From positions 124,001 to 188,000 of the forward strand of contig NZ_JAVJQO010000002.1 in NCBI RefSeq assembly GCF_040218225.1: a stretch of 64,000 bases of DNA, given 5' to 3'. Numbering within the stretch: the stretch's first letter is position 1; the number at the start of each line of letters is the position of its first letter. A program made the position numbers and the translations under genes. The stretch comes from Gracilimonas sp. (GTDB taxonomy: Bacteria > Bacteroidota > Rhodothermia > Balneolales > Balneolaceae). The notes beneath the pieces were generated by a model. The model searched no databases. It was not told the DNA's origin and saw only the letters and a program-made list of their open reading frames with translations. Positions 15,302-25,394 of this stretch are shown here, piece after piece.

Positions 15302-17230
15302 ATGTCTTCTACCCCACTCATCCGCCCTGAGTTTGAAAAGTATGAGAAAGTGTCTACCAAAGTTTTTGATACGGCCAAAATTGCTTCTAAATATGCTGCC
15401 GACGAAATCGCTTCGCTGATCCGTGAAAAAGCTAAAAAAGGAGAGCAAGCTGTACTGGGACTCGCTACCGGTTCTACCCCAACTCAGCTTTATGATGAAC
15501 TGGTGCGGATGCACAAAGAAGAAGGCCTGAGTTTTGAGAATGTAGTCACCTTTAACCTGGATGAATACTACCCAATGGATCCCGACTCCATTCATAGTTA
15601 TGTCCATTTCATGAATGAGTACCTGTTTGACCATGTGGATATCAAAAAGGAAAATATTCATATCCCGGATGGCACGCTGGATCGTGAAAAAGTGTATGAA
15701 TTCTGCCGTGATTATGAGGAGAAAATCGAGGCGCTGGGAGGATTGGACATACAGATTCTGGGTATTGGACGTACGGGTCACGTTGGGTTTAACGAACCGG
15801 GTTCATCCATCAATTCCAGAACCCGCCTTATTGCCTTAGACAGTCTGACTATCCTGGATGCCGCCAGCGGATTCTTTGGGGTTGAAAATGTTCCCCGCCG
15901 TGCCATCACCATGGGTGTTGGAACCATTATGAAAGCGGATCGCATCTTCCTGATGGCCTGGGGTGAAGGAAAGGCCAAGATTGTTCAGAAAGCCATTGAA
16001 GGTGATATCACCAGCCAGATTCCCGCTACCTTTCTTCAAAAACATCCAAATGTTGAGTTTCTGCTTGATGATGCTTCATCTGCAGAACTGACACGAACCA
16101 AAACTCCATGGCTCGTTGGCCCTATTGAGTGGACCGATGAACTCCTCCGAAAAGCCGTTGTTTGGTTAAGCCTGTATCTGGAAAAACCTATCCTCAAGCT
16201 TACGGATGAAGATTACAGCGAGCATGGCATGAATGATGTGCTGATTGATATCGGACGTGCATATAACGTGAACATCCGCATCTTTAACGAGATTCAGCAC
16301 ACCATCACCGGATGGCCGGGCGGTAAACCCAATGAAGATGATACCTATCGCCCGGAGAGAAAATCTCCTGCCAAAAAACGGGTACTTATTTTTAGCCCCC
16401 ACCCCGATGACGATGTGATTTCCATGGGTGGAACCTTTATCCGTTTGGTAGACCAGGGACATGAAGTTCATGTAGCTTACCAGACTTCCGGTAACATTGC
16501 CGTTTTTGATGATGAAGCCATTCGTTTTGCTGATTTCGTAACGGATTATCATGAAAACTTTGGCCTGGAGAATGAAGAAACCGTCAACCTTTTCAATGAG
16601 GTAAGAGAATCTATTAAGAAAAAGCAGCCGGGTGAAGTTGATTCCGAAGAAGTGAAGACGATCAAAGGGATGATTCGGCGCGGCGAAGCCAAAGCGGCCT
16701 GCCGGTATGTGGGAATCCCGGATGAGAACATGCACTTCCTGGACCTGCCTTTTTATGAGACCGGAAAAGTTCGTAAAAAGCCGATTGGCCCGGAAGACAT
16801 TGAGATCACCAAAGATATTATCAAGAAGGTGAAGCCGCACCAGATTTATGCTGCCGGTGATTTATCTGACCCGCATGGAACACACCGTGTATGCCTGGAT
16901 GCCGTTTTCAGTGCTTTGCGTGAACTTCAGGATGAAACGTGGATGAAAGACTGCTGGACCTGGTTATACCGTGGAGCATGGCAGGAATGGGATATTGAAG
17001 ACATTGAAATGGCTGTTCCGCTAAGTCCGGAGGAAACCGACCGTAAGCGTAAAGCGATTTTCAAACATCAATCGCAAAAAGACCGCCCACTGTTTCCGGG
17101 AACTGACAAACGTGAATTCTGGCAGCGAGCTGATGACCGTACACGCACAACGGCCAGACTCTATGATAACCTTGGACTCGCCGAGTACGAAGCTATGGAA
17201 GCTTTCGTACGCTGGAAAGAGTTGGATTGA
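15302..17230 (+). CDS. nagB: Glucosamine-6-phosphate deaminase fused to a PIG-L/LmbE deacetylase domain
   Basis: 642 residues from the ATG at 15302; a TTG at 15266 would add twelve unlikely residues. Residues ~25-280 are the NagB domain, which turns GlcN-6-P into fructose-6-P and ammonia: ATGSTP phosphate loop, NLDEYY (~86) with the catalytic Asp, and GHVGFNEP (~160) with the catalytic His and Glu. The preceding residues read GRT, where the E. coli enzyme has Asp. Residues ~360-600 form a LmbE-type domain with zinc motif PHPDDD (~366) and DPHGTH (~522), typical of GlcNAc deacetylases. The long form is known in Bacteroidota. The fusion suggests deacetylation and deamination in one protein, which is inference. 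Confidence 0.92.
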   Translation: MSSTPLIRPEFEKYEKVSTKVFDTAKIASKYAADEIASLIREKAKKGEQAVLGLATGSTPTQLYDELVRMHKEEGLSFENVVTFNLDEYYPMDPDSIHSYVHFMNEYLFDHVDIKKENIHIPDGTLDREKVYEFCRDYEEKIEALGGLDIQILGIGRTGHVGFNEPGSSINSRTRLIALDSLTILDAASGFFGVENVPRRAITMGVGTIMKADRIFLMAWGEGKAKIVQKAIEGDITSQIPATFLQKHPNVEFLLDDASSAELTRTKTPWLVGPIEWTDELLRKAVVWLSLYLEKPILKLTDEDYSEHGMNDVLIDIGRAYNVNIRIFNEIQHTITGWPGGKPNEDDTYRPERKSPAKKRVLIFSPHPDDDVISMGGTFIRLVDQGHEVHVAYQTSGNIAVFDDEAIRFADFVTDYHENFGLENEETVNLFNEVRESIKKKQPGEVDSEEVKTIKGMIRRGEAKAACRYVGIPDENMHFLDLPFYETGKVRKKPIGPEDIEITKDIIKKVKPHQIYAAGDLSDPHGTHRVCLDAVFSALRELQDETWMKDCWTWLYRGAWQEWDIEDIEMAVPLSPEETDRKRKAIFKHQSQKDRPLFPGTDKREFWQRADDRTRTTARLYDNLGLAEYEAMEAFVRWKELD

Positions 17231-17243
17231 CATCTTTAAATAC

Positions 17244-17279
17244 AAAAAAGCGAAAGACATATTTCTTTCGCTTTTTTTT
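17244..17279 (+). terminator. Rho-independent terminator after nagB
   Basis: AAAAAGCGAAAGA pairs perfectly with TCTTTCGCTTTTT around a six-base loop and ends in a long T run, 14 bases after the stop. It separates nagB from the downstream permease gene. Confidence 0.9.
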
Positions 17280-17334
17280 TACCTATACTTCTGACTTCGA
17301 TTCAGACAAAGCTTAACTAAAAATCAGCACCGGC

Positions 17335-18627
17335 ATGAGTTTAATAGCTAAACTAAAGAAAAATCCCTGGTTTTGGATTCCATCTCTTTATTACGCGCAG
17401 GGCCTCCCCTATATAATGGTCGTGGAAGTTTCTGTCATTATGTATCAGAACCTTGATATTTCCAATGCTGATATCGGTTTATATACCAGTTTGCTTTACC
17501 TCCCGTGGATCATTAAGCCTTTCTGGAGTCCGCTGGTAGAGAATACAAAAACGAAGAGGTGGTGGACTATCGGAATGCAATTTGTGATGGGAGCCGCCTT
17601 TGCCGGAGTTGCCCTCGTGCTGCTCACCCCTTCTTTCTTCTCATTCAGCCTGATTGTTTTATACTTATTGGCTCTCGCTTCTGCAACGCACGACATTGCC
17701 GCAGATGGGTTTTACATGATAGCCCTGAATGAAGAGAAACAGTCATTCTTTGTTGGAATTCGATCTACTTTCTACCGAATAGCTATTATAAGCGGTAAAG
17801 GTTTATTGGTGATATTGGCCGGCTATCTGATCGAAAGCGGAACTGAAGTAGATTATGCCTGGGCTGTCACCTTTGGAATACTAGCCGTTGCCATGACTGT
17901 TTTTGCACTTTATCACACTCTATCTATTCCCAAACCTGATGGTGATGTTGCTGAAGAATTTGAAACCACCAAAGATCAGTTAACGGCCTTTATTAAGGTA
18001 TTCGTTGATTTCTTTAAAAAGAAGCAAATCTGGGTAGCCCTGGCGTTTATCCTGTTTTACCGGTTTGCAGAAGGTCAGCTCGTAAAAATGGGACCTCCCT
18101 TTTTCCTTGATGAAGTTTCCGCGGGCGGACTTGGCCTGTCAACATCAGATTTAGGGTTCATCTATGGTACCATTGGCGTGATTGCCCTGACCATTGGTGG
18201 TATTATCGGCGGTGTGGTTATTTCCAGAAAGGGATTAAAGTATTGGTTATGGCCCATGCTGATTGCCATGAACGTACCTAACCTTGTGTATGTGATACTA
18301 GCCTATTTCCAACCCGAGTCACACATTTTGATAAGTGCTTTTGTAGCCATTGAACAATTCGGATATGGATTCGGATTTGCGGCATTCCTCATGTTCCTGA
18401 TTTATGTAGCCCGTGGAGAAAATAAAACAGCTCACTACGCTTTTGGAACCGGCTTCATGGCTTTGGGGATGTTAATTCCCGGTACCATCAGTGGTTTTAT
18501 GCAGGAATGGCTTGGTTACCTGAACTTTTTTATCTGGGTAATGATCGCAACCATTCCCATTTTTATTGTAACAAAGTTCGTGGAAGTCGATCCTGAGTTT
18601 GGGAAGAAAAAAGAAAAACAGGAATAA
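17335..18627 (+). CDS. AmpG-like MFS permease
   Basis: 430 residues with about twelve membrane helices. AmpG-type features are PSLYYAQGLPY in helix 1, DIGLYTSLLYLPW, KPFWSPLVE between helices 2 and 3, and ASATHDIAADGFYM in helix 4-5, where AmpG has its TQDIxxD motif. AmpG imports GlcNAc-anhydroMurNAc muropeptides for wall recycling. The setting among nagB, amidases, NagZ and NamZ fits that job. Relatives also carry other sugars, so the substrate is inferred. A terminator precedes it, so it has its own promoter. Confidence 0.8.
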   Translation: MSLIAKLKKNPWFWIPSLYYAQGLPYIMVVEVSVIMYQNLDISNADIGLYTSLLYLPWIIKPFWSPLVENTKTKRWWTIGMQFVMGAAFAGVALVLLTPSFFSFSLIVLYLLALASATHDIAADGFYMIALNEEKQSFFVGIRSTFYRIAIISGKGLLVILAGYLIESGTEVDYAWAVTFGILAVAMTVFALYHTLSIPKPDGDVAEEFETTKDQLTAFIKVFVDFFKKKQIWVALAFILFYRFAEGQLVKMGPPFFLDEVSAGGLGLSTSDLGFIYGTIGVIALTIGGIIGGVVISRKGLKYWLWPMLIAMNVPNLVYVILAYFQPESHILISAFVAIEQFGYGFGFAAFLMFLIYVARGENKTAHYAFGTGFMALGMLIPGTISGFMQEWLGYLNFFIWVMIATIPIFIVTKFVEVDPEFGKKKEKQE

Positions 18628-18776
18628 GAGAATAATTTCGACATCCGGTGAGTTTTTCATATACCCTTTTTTACAAAGAATAAAATCTTTAACCCTCTAT
18701 TACATAGCATCTTATAGTTAATAAATGCATCTTCATTAATTCCATTATGATCTGTAAATCGTTAAAACAAATAAGC

Positions 18777-19736
18777 ATGAATTCTTTTTTATATCGCGCA
18801 ACCACCGGCCTATTGGTGGCACTCTTTTTCTCCGTAACATCGTTTGCTCAGCCTTCTCCGAATGGAGAACCGGAAGTTCTTATCAGTGCGGAGAGTACTG
18901 ATTTTATGAGCCCGGTATGGTCGCCGGATGGCACTAAGATTGCCTTTACTTCATCCCGCCAGCAAGGACTTTGGATAGCAACGGCAAATGGCGGTGATAT
19001 TCAACAAATTACAGATCAGTCTGCCGGATATGGATTCTCCTGGTCGTCAGATTCGCAGTCCATTTTAACCCGTGTTTCCGAATATCAGAATAAGAGAAGG
19101 AAACTGGCTGTTAAAATCTTTCATACCAATGGAAGCGAGCCAACTCAGGTAACCGAATTCAGAGACGATATGCCAACCCTCCCGAAATGGGCGAATTATG
19201 ATCAACAGGTAGTATTGATATCCAATAATGATATCGAGTCTTTCGATTCAGGAAAGGAAGTTTCAACCCGGCAAAAAGCTTCAACCACCAAACCTTTTTA
19301 TGTGCTGAAGTCTAATCAAATTGCGAAAGGCATGGTTCCCTCCAACAGTACCGAGGATATCTCCCCTTTCGATGACGCTCAATATCTGAACCTGGAAGTA
19401 TCTCCGGATGGAAGAAAACTCGCCTTTGAGATTTACGGCGGGAACTTATATGTGATGAATATCGATGGATCCAATTTAATGGATTTAGGCAGGGCCAACC
19501 GGGCCAAATGGTCTCCCGACAGTCAATACCTGGTCGCAATGGTAGCTGAAGACGATGGCCATGATTATACAAAATCAGATTTGTATGCATTGAGTATAGA
19601 TGGAGAGCAACGCATTAACCTTACCGCTTCTACCGATATCATTGCCATGAATCCGGACTGGTCTCCCCAAGGCGATAGAATAGCTTTTGATAGCCCGAAT
19701 GATGGGAATATTTACATCATGAACATCAGCAATTAA
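18777..19736 (+). CDS. Secreted TolB-like beta-propeller protein (PD40 repeats)
   Basis: 319 residues from the ATG at 18777, which begins a normal signal peptide ending TSFAQ; the ATG at 18747 would add ten residues. The mature part carries WD40-like PD40 repeats: SPVWSPDGTKIAFTSS, GFSWSSDSQSIL, LEVSPDGRKLAFEI, AKWSPDSQYLVAM and PDWSPQGDRIAFDS. It has no enzyme domain and no sorting domain, so it is probably periplasmic and may bind protein or peptide partners. TolB itself is longer, with a separate N-terminal domain that is missing here. Confidence 0.75.
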   Translation: MNSFLYRATTGLLVALFFSVTSFAQPSPNGEPEVLISAESTDFMSPVWSPDGTKIAFTSSRQQGLWIATANGGDIQQITDQSAGYGFSWSSDSQSILTRVSEYQNKRRKLAVKIFHTNGSEPTQVTEFRDDMPTLPKWANYDQQVVLISNNDIESFDSGKEVSTRQKASTTKPFYVLKSNQIAKGMVPSNSTEDISPFDDAQYLNLEVSPDGRKLAFEIYGGNLYVMNIDGSNLMDLGRANRAKWSPDSQYLVAMVAEDDGHDYTKSDLYALSIDGEQRINLTASTDIIAMNPDWSPQGDRIAFDSPNDGNIYIMNISN

Positions 19737-19787
19737 CCTCCCTAAATCTATTAGTAACTAAGCAGCAACCATCTACAAATCGGCATT

Positions 19788-22289
19788 ATGAAGAATTTTA
19801 TTTCCGCATTAGCACTCGCAACCATCGTTTTCTCTTCCCCGCTTAACGCCCAAACAGTAACCGGCCTTGATGGCTTTAGCATTTTCCTGGACCCGGGGCA
19901 CAGCCAAACCGAAAACATGGGACTTTATAATTATTCGGAAGCCGAAAAAGTACTTCGGGTAGGGCTTGCGCTGCGTGAGATGCTGCTTACGCAAACCGAC
20001 ATTGATACAGTATACATGAGCCGTACCAATGACTCACAACAAGTTTCCCTGTCTCAAAGAACAGACCTGGCCAATAGCCTGGCACCTGATTTTTATCATT
20101 CGATTCATAGTAATGCTGGATCTAATACAACCAACAACACCCTCTTTCTCCATGGCGGCTGGCGTTCAAATGGACAAACCGTAGAGAAAACGCCCAATGG
20201 TGGAAAAGAGATGGGTGATATCATGGAAGTGGAACTCACTGATGCCATGAGAATACCTACCATAGGAAACTGGGCTGATCGTAATTTTTATCTGGGCGGG
20301 TCTGTTCAGAATCATGCCAATCAATATCCTTACCTGCATGTAAACAGAACAACCAACATGGCTTCTGTGTTGAGTGAAGCTGGATTTCATACAAATCCAA
20401 CGCAGCAAAAAAGAAATCTGAACTCAGATTGGAAACGCCTTGAAGCACAGTCTTTCTTTTGGTCAGTACTTGAATATTTAGATGCAGAACGGCCTCCCGT
20501 TGGTATCGCTGCTGGTTATATCACCAATGCCGATAACGGCCTCCCAATTAACGGAGCTACTATTTCTATCGGTGATTCAACTTATACTACCGATACTTTT
20601 GAGTCGCTTTTTAGTAATTACGTAACTAATGAAGGAGAGCTCCAAAACGGGTTTTATTACATGGAGGGTTTGGAAAACGGACCAGCACAAGTCATCGTTG
20701 AAGCCGAAGGTTTTTATACCGAGACCGTTGATACCAACATTATTTCCACGGATTTCACCTTTACCGATGTTGCTCTTATTTCAAATGTACCTCCTATCAT
20801 AAGTTCCACTTCGGTAGGTACTGATAATGAAATCAATCCCGGCGAAGACCTGGTTATCAATTTTAGCAGAAGTATGAACAAAGACTCGGTCGTGAATGCA
20901 TTGAGCTTCACTCCGGAAGTAGAATACAGCCTTAGCTGGAACTCAGCTGGTGATGAACTTTCTGTAACTACAGACAATTTTGATTTTGAAAGCAACTATA
21001 CATTAAAAATAGATTCCACAGCCGTTGATAATTCTACTTATGCCCATAATCTTGATGGTGATTCAGATGGTACGCAAGGCGATTCATACGTATTAGATTT
21101 TGAAACAGGACCCGTCGACATTATACCTCCGGCTATTTCAGGTATTCGCCCCACAAATACGCAGCTGAATGAACTCAGACCTATTATTAGTGCGACTTTT
21201 GATGAACATCTGGATACCACACTTTTTGACGATACAACCATCGAAGTAAGCAAAAGCGATTACACTGTTCCAGGACAAACCGTTTATTACACTGTTGGAG
21301 ACCGCAGCGTACTCAACTTTTTCCCATCCGAGCGACTCGATAAATCCCGGAACTATACGCTCTCTTTCTCCAAGTCGATCAGCGATACCGCTGGGAACAG
21401 CCTTGGTTCTGATGTTGTACGAACCTTCCCTACCGGGGACCAGGATATTGTAAATGAAATTAGTATAGATGATTTCGAAGGCGGTATAAGCTCATGGTGG
21501 GAGCCATCTCAAAGCGGAAGCACTGATGGCTATGTTGCAGAAGAAACCAATGTGGAGATAAGTTCTGACATGGTAAATCTTCTTACAAATAGCAGTGAAG
21601 CTATGAGGGTAAACTACGGATGGGATACCACAAGCACAGCCAATCTCATACGTGAATACCGAAGCAGTACAACTCCTACATTTGCTAATAATCTTGTCGT
21701 TCAGGCCTATGTTTTTGGTGATGGAAGCGGTAACAAATTCCGGTTTATGGTACGGGATGCCAACGGTCAGCTCGAAGGAAGTACGTGGTATGACGTAAAT
21801 TGGCTGGGCTGGAAGCTGGTATCATGGAATTTAGCTGAAGATGAGATTGTACCTTGGGCTAACGGAAATGGTGACCTTAATGGTGATCTGTATATAGATA
21901 GCTTCCAGTTAACCTACACAGAAGGTTCTCCAACTACCGGCTTTATTGTATTTGATGACCTCCGGGCTGTGGAAATGGGGCTGGCTACATCCAACGAAGA
22001 TGATCCTGTAGCAGCAGATATTCCTAAACAATTTGAACTGAAGCAGAACTACCCGAACCCATTCAACCCTTCAACAAACATCAGTTTTGGGTTACCTGAA
22101 CGCAGTGAAGTCACCTTAAAAGTGTATGACATGCTTGGGCGTGAAGTATCTACGGTTTACTCAGGAATAAAATCTCAGGGTTTCCATACTATTCAGTTCG
22201 ATGCCTCTGCCCTTTCAAGTGGTGTATATCTATATAGAATTAATTCTGACTTTGGAAGTATTTCAAAGAAAATGACACTGCTTAAATAA
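19788..22289 (+). CDS. Secreted N-acetylmuramoyl-L-alanine amidase with Ig-like domains and T9SS sorting domain
   Basis: 833 residues. After a signal peptide (ending PLNAQ), residues ~28-235 are an Amidase_3 zinc domain: FLDPGH (~33-38), a Glu in NYSEAEK, SIHSNAG (~105) and the catalytic Glu in LSEAGF (~197). A short carboxypeptidase-regulatory-like stretch follows, then two Big_5-type Ig-like domains (~335-440, ~443-555), a jelly-roll-like region starting DDFEGG (~560-730), and the sorting domain (YPNPFNPST, LSSGVYLYRI, KKMTLLK). It would cut the bond between MurNAc and the stem peptide outside the cell, on foreign or shed peptidoglycan rather than in its own division septum. That use is inferred. 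Confidence 0.88.
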   Translation: MKNFISALALATIVFSSPLNAQTVTGLDGFSIFLDPGHSQTENMGLYNYSEAEKVLRVGLALREMLLTQTDIDTVYMSRTNDSQQVSLSQRTDLANSLAPDFYHSIHSNAGSNTTNNTLFLHGGWRSNGQTVEKTPNGGKEMGDIMEVELTDAMRIPTIGNWADRNFYLGGSVQNHANQYPYLHVNRTTNMASVLSEAGFHTNPTQQKRNLNSDWKRLEAQSFFWSVLEYLDAERPPVGIAAGYITNADNGLPINGATISIGDSTYTTDTFESLFSNYVTNEGELQNGFYYMEGLENGPAQVIVEAEGFYTETVDTNIISTDFTFTDVALISNVPPIISSTSVGTDNEINPGEDLVINFSRSMNKDSVVNALSFTPEVEYSLSWNSAGDELSVTTDNFDFESNYTLKIDSTAVDNSTYAHNLDGDSDGTQGDSYVLDFETGPVDIIPPAISGIRPTNTQLNELRPIISATFDEHLDTTLFDDTTIEVSKSDYTVPGQTVYYTVGDRSVLNFFPSERLDKSRNYTLSFSKSISDTAGNSLGSDVVRTFPTGDQDIVNEISIDDFEGGISSWWEPSQSGSTDGYVAEETNVEISSDMVNLLTNSSEAMRVNYGWDTTSTANLIREYRSSTTPTFANNLVVQAYVFGDGSGNKFRFMVRDANGQLEGSTWYDVNWLGWKLVSWNLAEDEIVPWANGNGDLNGDLYIDSFQLTYTEGSPTTGFIVFDDLRAVEMGLATSNEDDPVAADIPKQFELKQNYPNPFNPSTNISFGLPERSEVTLKVYDMLGREVSTVYSGIKSQGFHTIQFDASALSSGVYLYRINSDFGSISKKMTLLK

Positions 22290-22327
22290 AGCATTTTACC
22301 CAGTGACATCTTAAATGAAAATTCACC

Positions 22328-23536
22328 ATGCGCTATTTTTTTCTCCTGATACTTTTTGTAACCGGGGCTGGTCATATTTTTGCCCAGCCCTTATTCGAGC
22401 AAGGTCATTATTATGATTTAGGGCAGAATAAAACAGAGGGGCTGATTAGTATATACTCTGTCATTGACGAAAACCCGTACTTTCTCTTTAAAAAGAAACA
22501 CAGAGGCAAACAGGATACCGTTTTCTTTCGCGATGTTAGTGAGATCAATGTCTCAGACTTTAAGTTCATCAGAAAAGACACAAAAGTGCTAACCGTGGAA
22601 GAAGCGGCCAACGATTCTGCCTTCACAGAAGAAAGTTTGTTATTACGGGTGGAAGTCGAAGGCGAAGCAACTTTATATAGTGTAAAATCGGGAGACGATT
22701 ATACCTTTTACTTCTCTATGCCCGGCCAGATGCCCGAACAGCTCATTTATGCTCAATACTTTAGAAGCGATGGCAGACTAGCCCGGGATAATGCTTTCCG
22801 GGAACAGCTTGCAAGCAGCCTGCAATGCGGATCCTATGATTTTTCTTTTCTCCGGTATAATAAAGAACAGCTAATAACGGCTTTTTCCGATTATAACAAT
22901 TGCGTACAGGAAAAATTTAAGAGATACACAGGAATTCCTTCCCTCTCTGCAAAGTATCTGAATGTTGGAATTAGCTATGGGAGATCTAAATATTTTGTGG
23001 AAAGCACGAATGTAATTCTGGATACAGAAAACGCCAGGTTTACTGGCACTACTCCGTACATCGAGGCTGATGTGGAATATCTTATCCCCTCTTTAAAGAA
23101 TCGTATTGGTTTCTTTTTTACCGGTGGGTATGTGAAGTTTAGCGATAGCGACGAAAGAATATTACTTGGTACCCAACAGGTAATAGACCTGGAATATCAG
23201 GTTATCCAAAGCACTATTGGAGTCAGGGGATACTGGCCTGTCAACAATGCTCTTAAATTATATGGAGAACTTGGCCTTGGTAAAGATTTTGAATCCGGAA
23301 AGGGTATTTCCATCAACTATGAGGTTGATGGTCGTGGGTACCAGGATTTCGATAACACAAGACTTACCGGCCACCTGACGGGCGGAATTGGTATCGCATT
23401 TTTTAACAGATACATCATTCAAGCAAAATTCAAGCACCTGGACACCCAAGTTTCCGGCCGCTCTTCTGATCAAAGAGTAAAGCAAGCCTTATTTATGGTT
23501 GGATTTAAGTACCTCTTAAAAAGCTATTATAAGTAG
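22328..23536 (+). CDS. Predicted outer membrane beta-barrel protein
   Basis: 402 residues with a signal peptide (ending GHIFAQ). The first ~190 residues form a soluble domain of unknown type. From ~205 onward alternating hydrophobic beta strands rich in Tyr/Gly (VGISYGRSKY, PYIEADVEYLIP, IGFFFTGGYVKF, LYGELGLG, LTGGIGIAFF, MVGFKYLL) indicate an eight-strand-like barrel of the kind common in Bacteroidota. No function assigned. It lies 38 bases after the amidase gene in the same direction and may be co-transcribed. Confidence 0.65.
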   Translation: MRYFFLLILFVTGAGHIFAQPLFEQGHYYDLGQNKTEGLISIYSVIDENPYFLFKKKHRGKQDTVFFRDVSEINVSDFKFIRKDTKVLTVEEAANDSAFTEESLLLRVEVEGEATLYSVKSGDDYTFYFSMPGQMPEQLIYAQYFRSDGRLARDNAFREQLASSLQCGSYDFSFLRYNKEQLITAFSDYNNCVQEKFKRYTGIPSLSAKYLNVGISYGRSKYFVESTNVILDTENARFTGTTPYIEADVEYLIPSLKNRIGFFFTGGYVKFSDSDERILLGTQQVIDLEYQVIQSTIGVRGYWPVNNALKLYGELGLGKDFESGKGISINYEVDGRGYQDFDNTRLTGHLTGGIGIAFFNRYIIQAKFKHLDTQVSGRSSDQRVKQALFMVGFKYLLKSYYK

Positions 23537-23542
23537 CGCCTT

Positions 23543-25387
23543 TTATTTTTCAGGCATATCAGAAACCGTTTCAAGGTATCCATGCTGTAAATAAAACTCC
23601 TCAAGCCCTTCCACAATTTGTTCGGCCATTTTATACTGAAAATCCTGATCCGTTAGCAAAATTTCTTCTTCAGGATTAGAAATAAAGGCCGTCTCAACCA
23701 GCACATTTGGAAATTCTATCGGTGCATTCAGCGAGAAATTAAAGCTGCCCGTTAACCCATAATCTTTAAACCCTAATTCAAGCATTTTATCGTACATGAT
23801 TTCTGCAAGGGGCTTAAAGGCCATGTGCTTATAAAACGAACCTGTGCCTCTGATATCCATCGGATCACTTCCATAACCAATCGAGTTTGTATGAATACTC
23901 ACCAGGATATCTGCATTAGCCTCAAGGGTTCTTTCCTTTCTCTCACTCATATAAACATAGCTGTCATCAGTTCTGGGCAATACCACCTTCGCACCTCTTT
24001 CCTCCAGCAGTTCCTGCAACTTGTATGATATTTCAAGAGTCACATCTTTCTCCAGATTTCCTGCAGCTCCCAGTGAGCCATTATTATCTCCACCGTGGCC
24101 AGCATCAACTGAGATTGTTCTGCCGTCTAGCGGACTGTTGAAATTGGTTACTACCGGAGGCCGCTTTACTTCAACATTAAGCTGAGAACCCCATCCATAT
24201 CCCACAGTATAGCCCCAGTTTTGGCTGCTATTAAGCTCAATCACTAACCGGAAGCGGTCATCTTCAACCTGCTGCCAGGTCACATCTTTTATTCCTTCTG
24301 AGCTTTTATGCTTTATTTTCCAGTTTGTATTGGAAGTTGCTCCAAATACATCAACGATGATTCTGTTGGGATCCAGTTCCTGGTACGTGATGTAAGGCAG
24401 TTTTTCTGAAAGTGTGAGCGTGATCAGGTCCGACTTATCTCTTCCTGAAACACGAATATTACCTGTTAATGATTCCGAAGGTGAAACGTATTCACTCTTT
24501 AGTTCTACAAACCGAACCGGTATCCACGCACTCAGGCTTCTGGAAAGCTTAACCCGGTAATTATCTTCTTTTTGGCCAATAATATTAAGCTTCACTCCTG
24601 GCTCGAGTTCTCCATACCGTGCTCCTCCCAAACGGTCAGACCCCATTCCGATATTCAGGTATGCTGCCTCATCCACAACTTCTGCTACGCGTGGCAGTCC
24701 GTTGAAACTTACGGTATAATCACTCTTTTTCTTTTCGTGGGAGAAAAGACCTTTCTTCATTTTAAAAGTGATGTGTTTGTCTTTTACTAAATCACCCGGC
24801 TTTACTGTATAGCTTCCCTGATATAATCCTTCTATTCCCGCTACCTCTTCAGGCACTTCCTTCATCGGAATATCATCTTTGAAATAGTCGATATTAAAAA
24901 CCACTTCTTTACCCGGTGTTCCCAGGAATTGAACCTCGAGAACCTCGCCCGTCATCAGCCAAAGCTCACTGGCAGGTTTCATAAATTGACTGGAAATTAC
25001 GCTCCCTTTCGTATCAATAGCTTTGGGAGGCTCTGGTCGTACCAAATACATGGTTTTTGACATTTCCTCTCCATTCAATTCAACCCTGAATTCAATTTGA
25101 GTAGTGTCATCCCGATGCTCTATCATATCGATAAATGCACCGCTTGAATACACTTTCACTGGCTTACCATTTATATAAGCTTCCGCAGCTGGATTTGTAT
25201 TGGCTGCCACACGATATCGGGAATAGCCATAGGTAACCGTATCCGTTTCAGGGATCACGATATTCAGATATAGTGAATCACTGGTTACCAGGGAAGAATC
25301 AACCCGCAAAGAATCGACCTGAGCCTGCAGGCTTTGAAAACTGATTAGTGATATAAAAAAGGCTATGATTAAGCTTAAATACTTCAT
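23543..25387 (-). CDS. N-acetylmuramoyl-L-alanine amidase with SH3-like and AMIN-like domains
   Basis: 614 residues with a signal peptide (ending QSLQAQ), but no sorting domain, so probably periplasmic. The N-terminal half has beta domains, including an SH3-like segment (~240-300, AYLNIGMGSDRLGGARYGELEPG split by short loops) and an AMIN-like segment (~310-410). Residues ~425-605 are Amidase_3: VDAGHGG with first zinc His, Glu in GNLEKDV, SIHTNS, and catalytic Glu in VETAFISNPEEE. It lies seven bases downstream of the NamZ gene, so both are one operon; together they would strip peptides and MurNAc from glycan ends. Confidence 0.9.
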   Translation of the reverse strand: MKYLSLIIAFFISLISFQSLQAQVDSLRVDSSLVTSDSLYLNIVIPETDTVTYGYSRYRVAANTNPAAEAYINGKPVKVYSSGAFIDMIEHRDDTTQIEFRVELNGEEMSKTMYLVRPEPPKAIDTKGSVISSQFMKPASELWLMTGEVLEVQFLGTPGKEVVFNIDYFKDDIPMKEVPEEVAGIEGLYQGSYTVKPGDLVKDKHITFKMKKGLFSHEKKKSDYTVSFNGLPRVAEVVDEAAYLNIGMGSDRLGGARYGELEPGVKLNIIGQKEDNYRVKLSRSLSAWIPVRFVELKSEYVSPSESLTGNIRVSGRDKSDLITLTLSEKLPYITYQELDPNRIIVDVFGATSNTNWKIKHKSSEGIKDVTWQQVEDDRFRLVIELNSSQNWGYTVGYGWGSQLNVEVKRPPVVTNFNSPLDGRTISVDAGHGGDNNGSLGAAGNLEKDVTLEISYKLQELLEERGAKVVLPRTDDSYVYMSERKERTLEANADILVSIHTNSIGYGSDPMDIRGTGSFYKHMAFKPLAEIMYDKMLELGFKDYGLTGSFNFSLNAPIEFPNVLVETAFISNPEEEILLTDQDFQYKMAEQIVEGLEEFYLQHGYLETVSDMPEK

Positions 25388-25394
25388 GTAATAA

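Noticed and set aside
16166-16840. 224-codon minus-strand frame inside nagB
   Set aside because: Antisense shadow of the LmbE-domain part, without start context or family resemblance.
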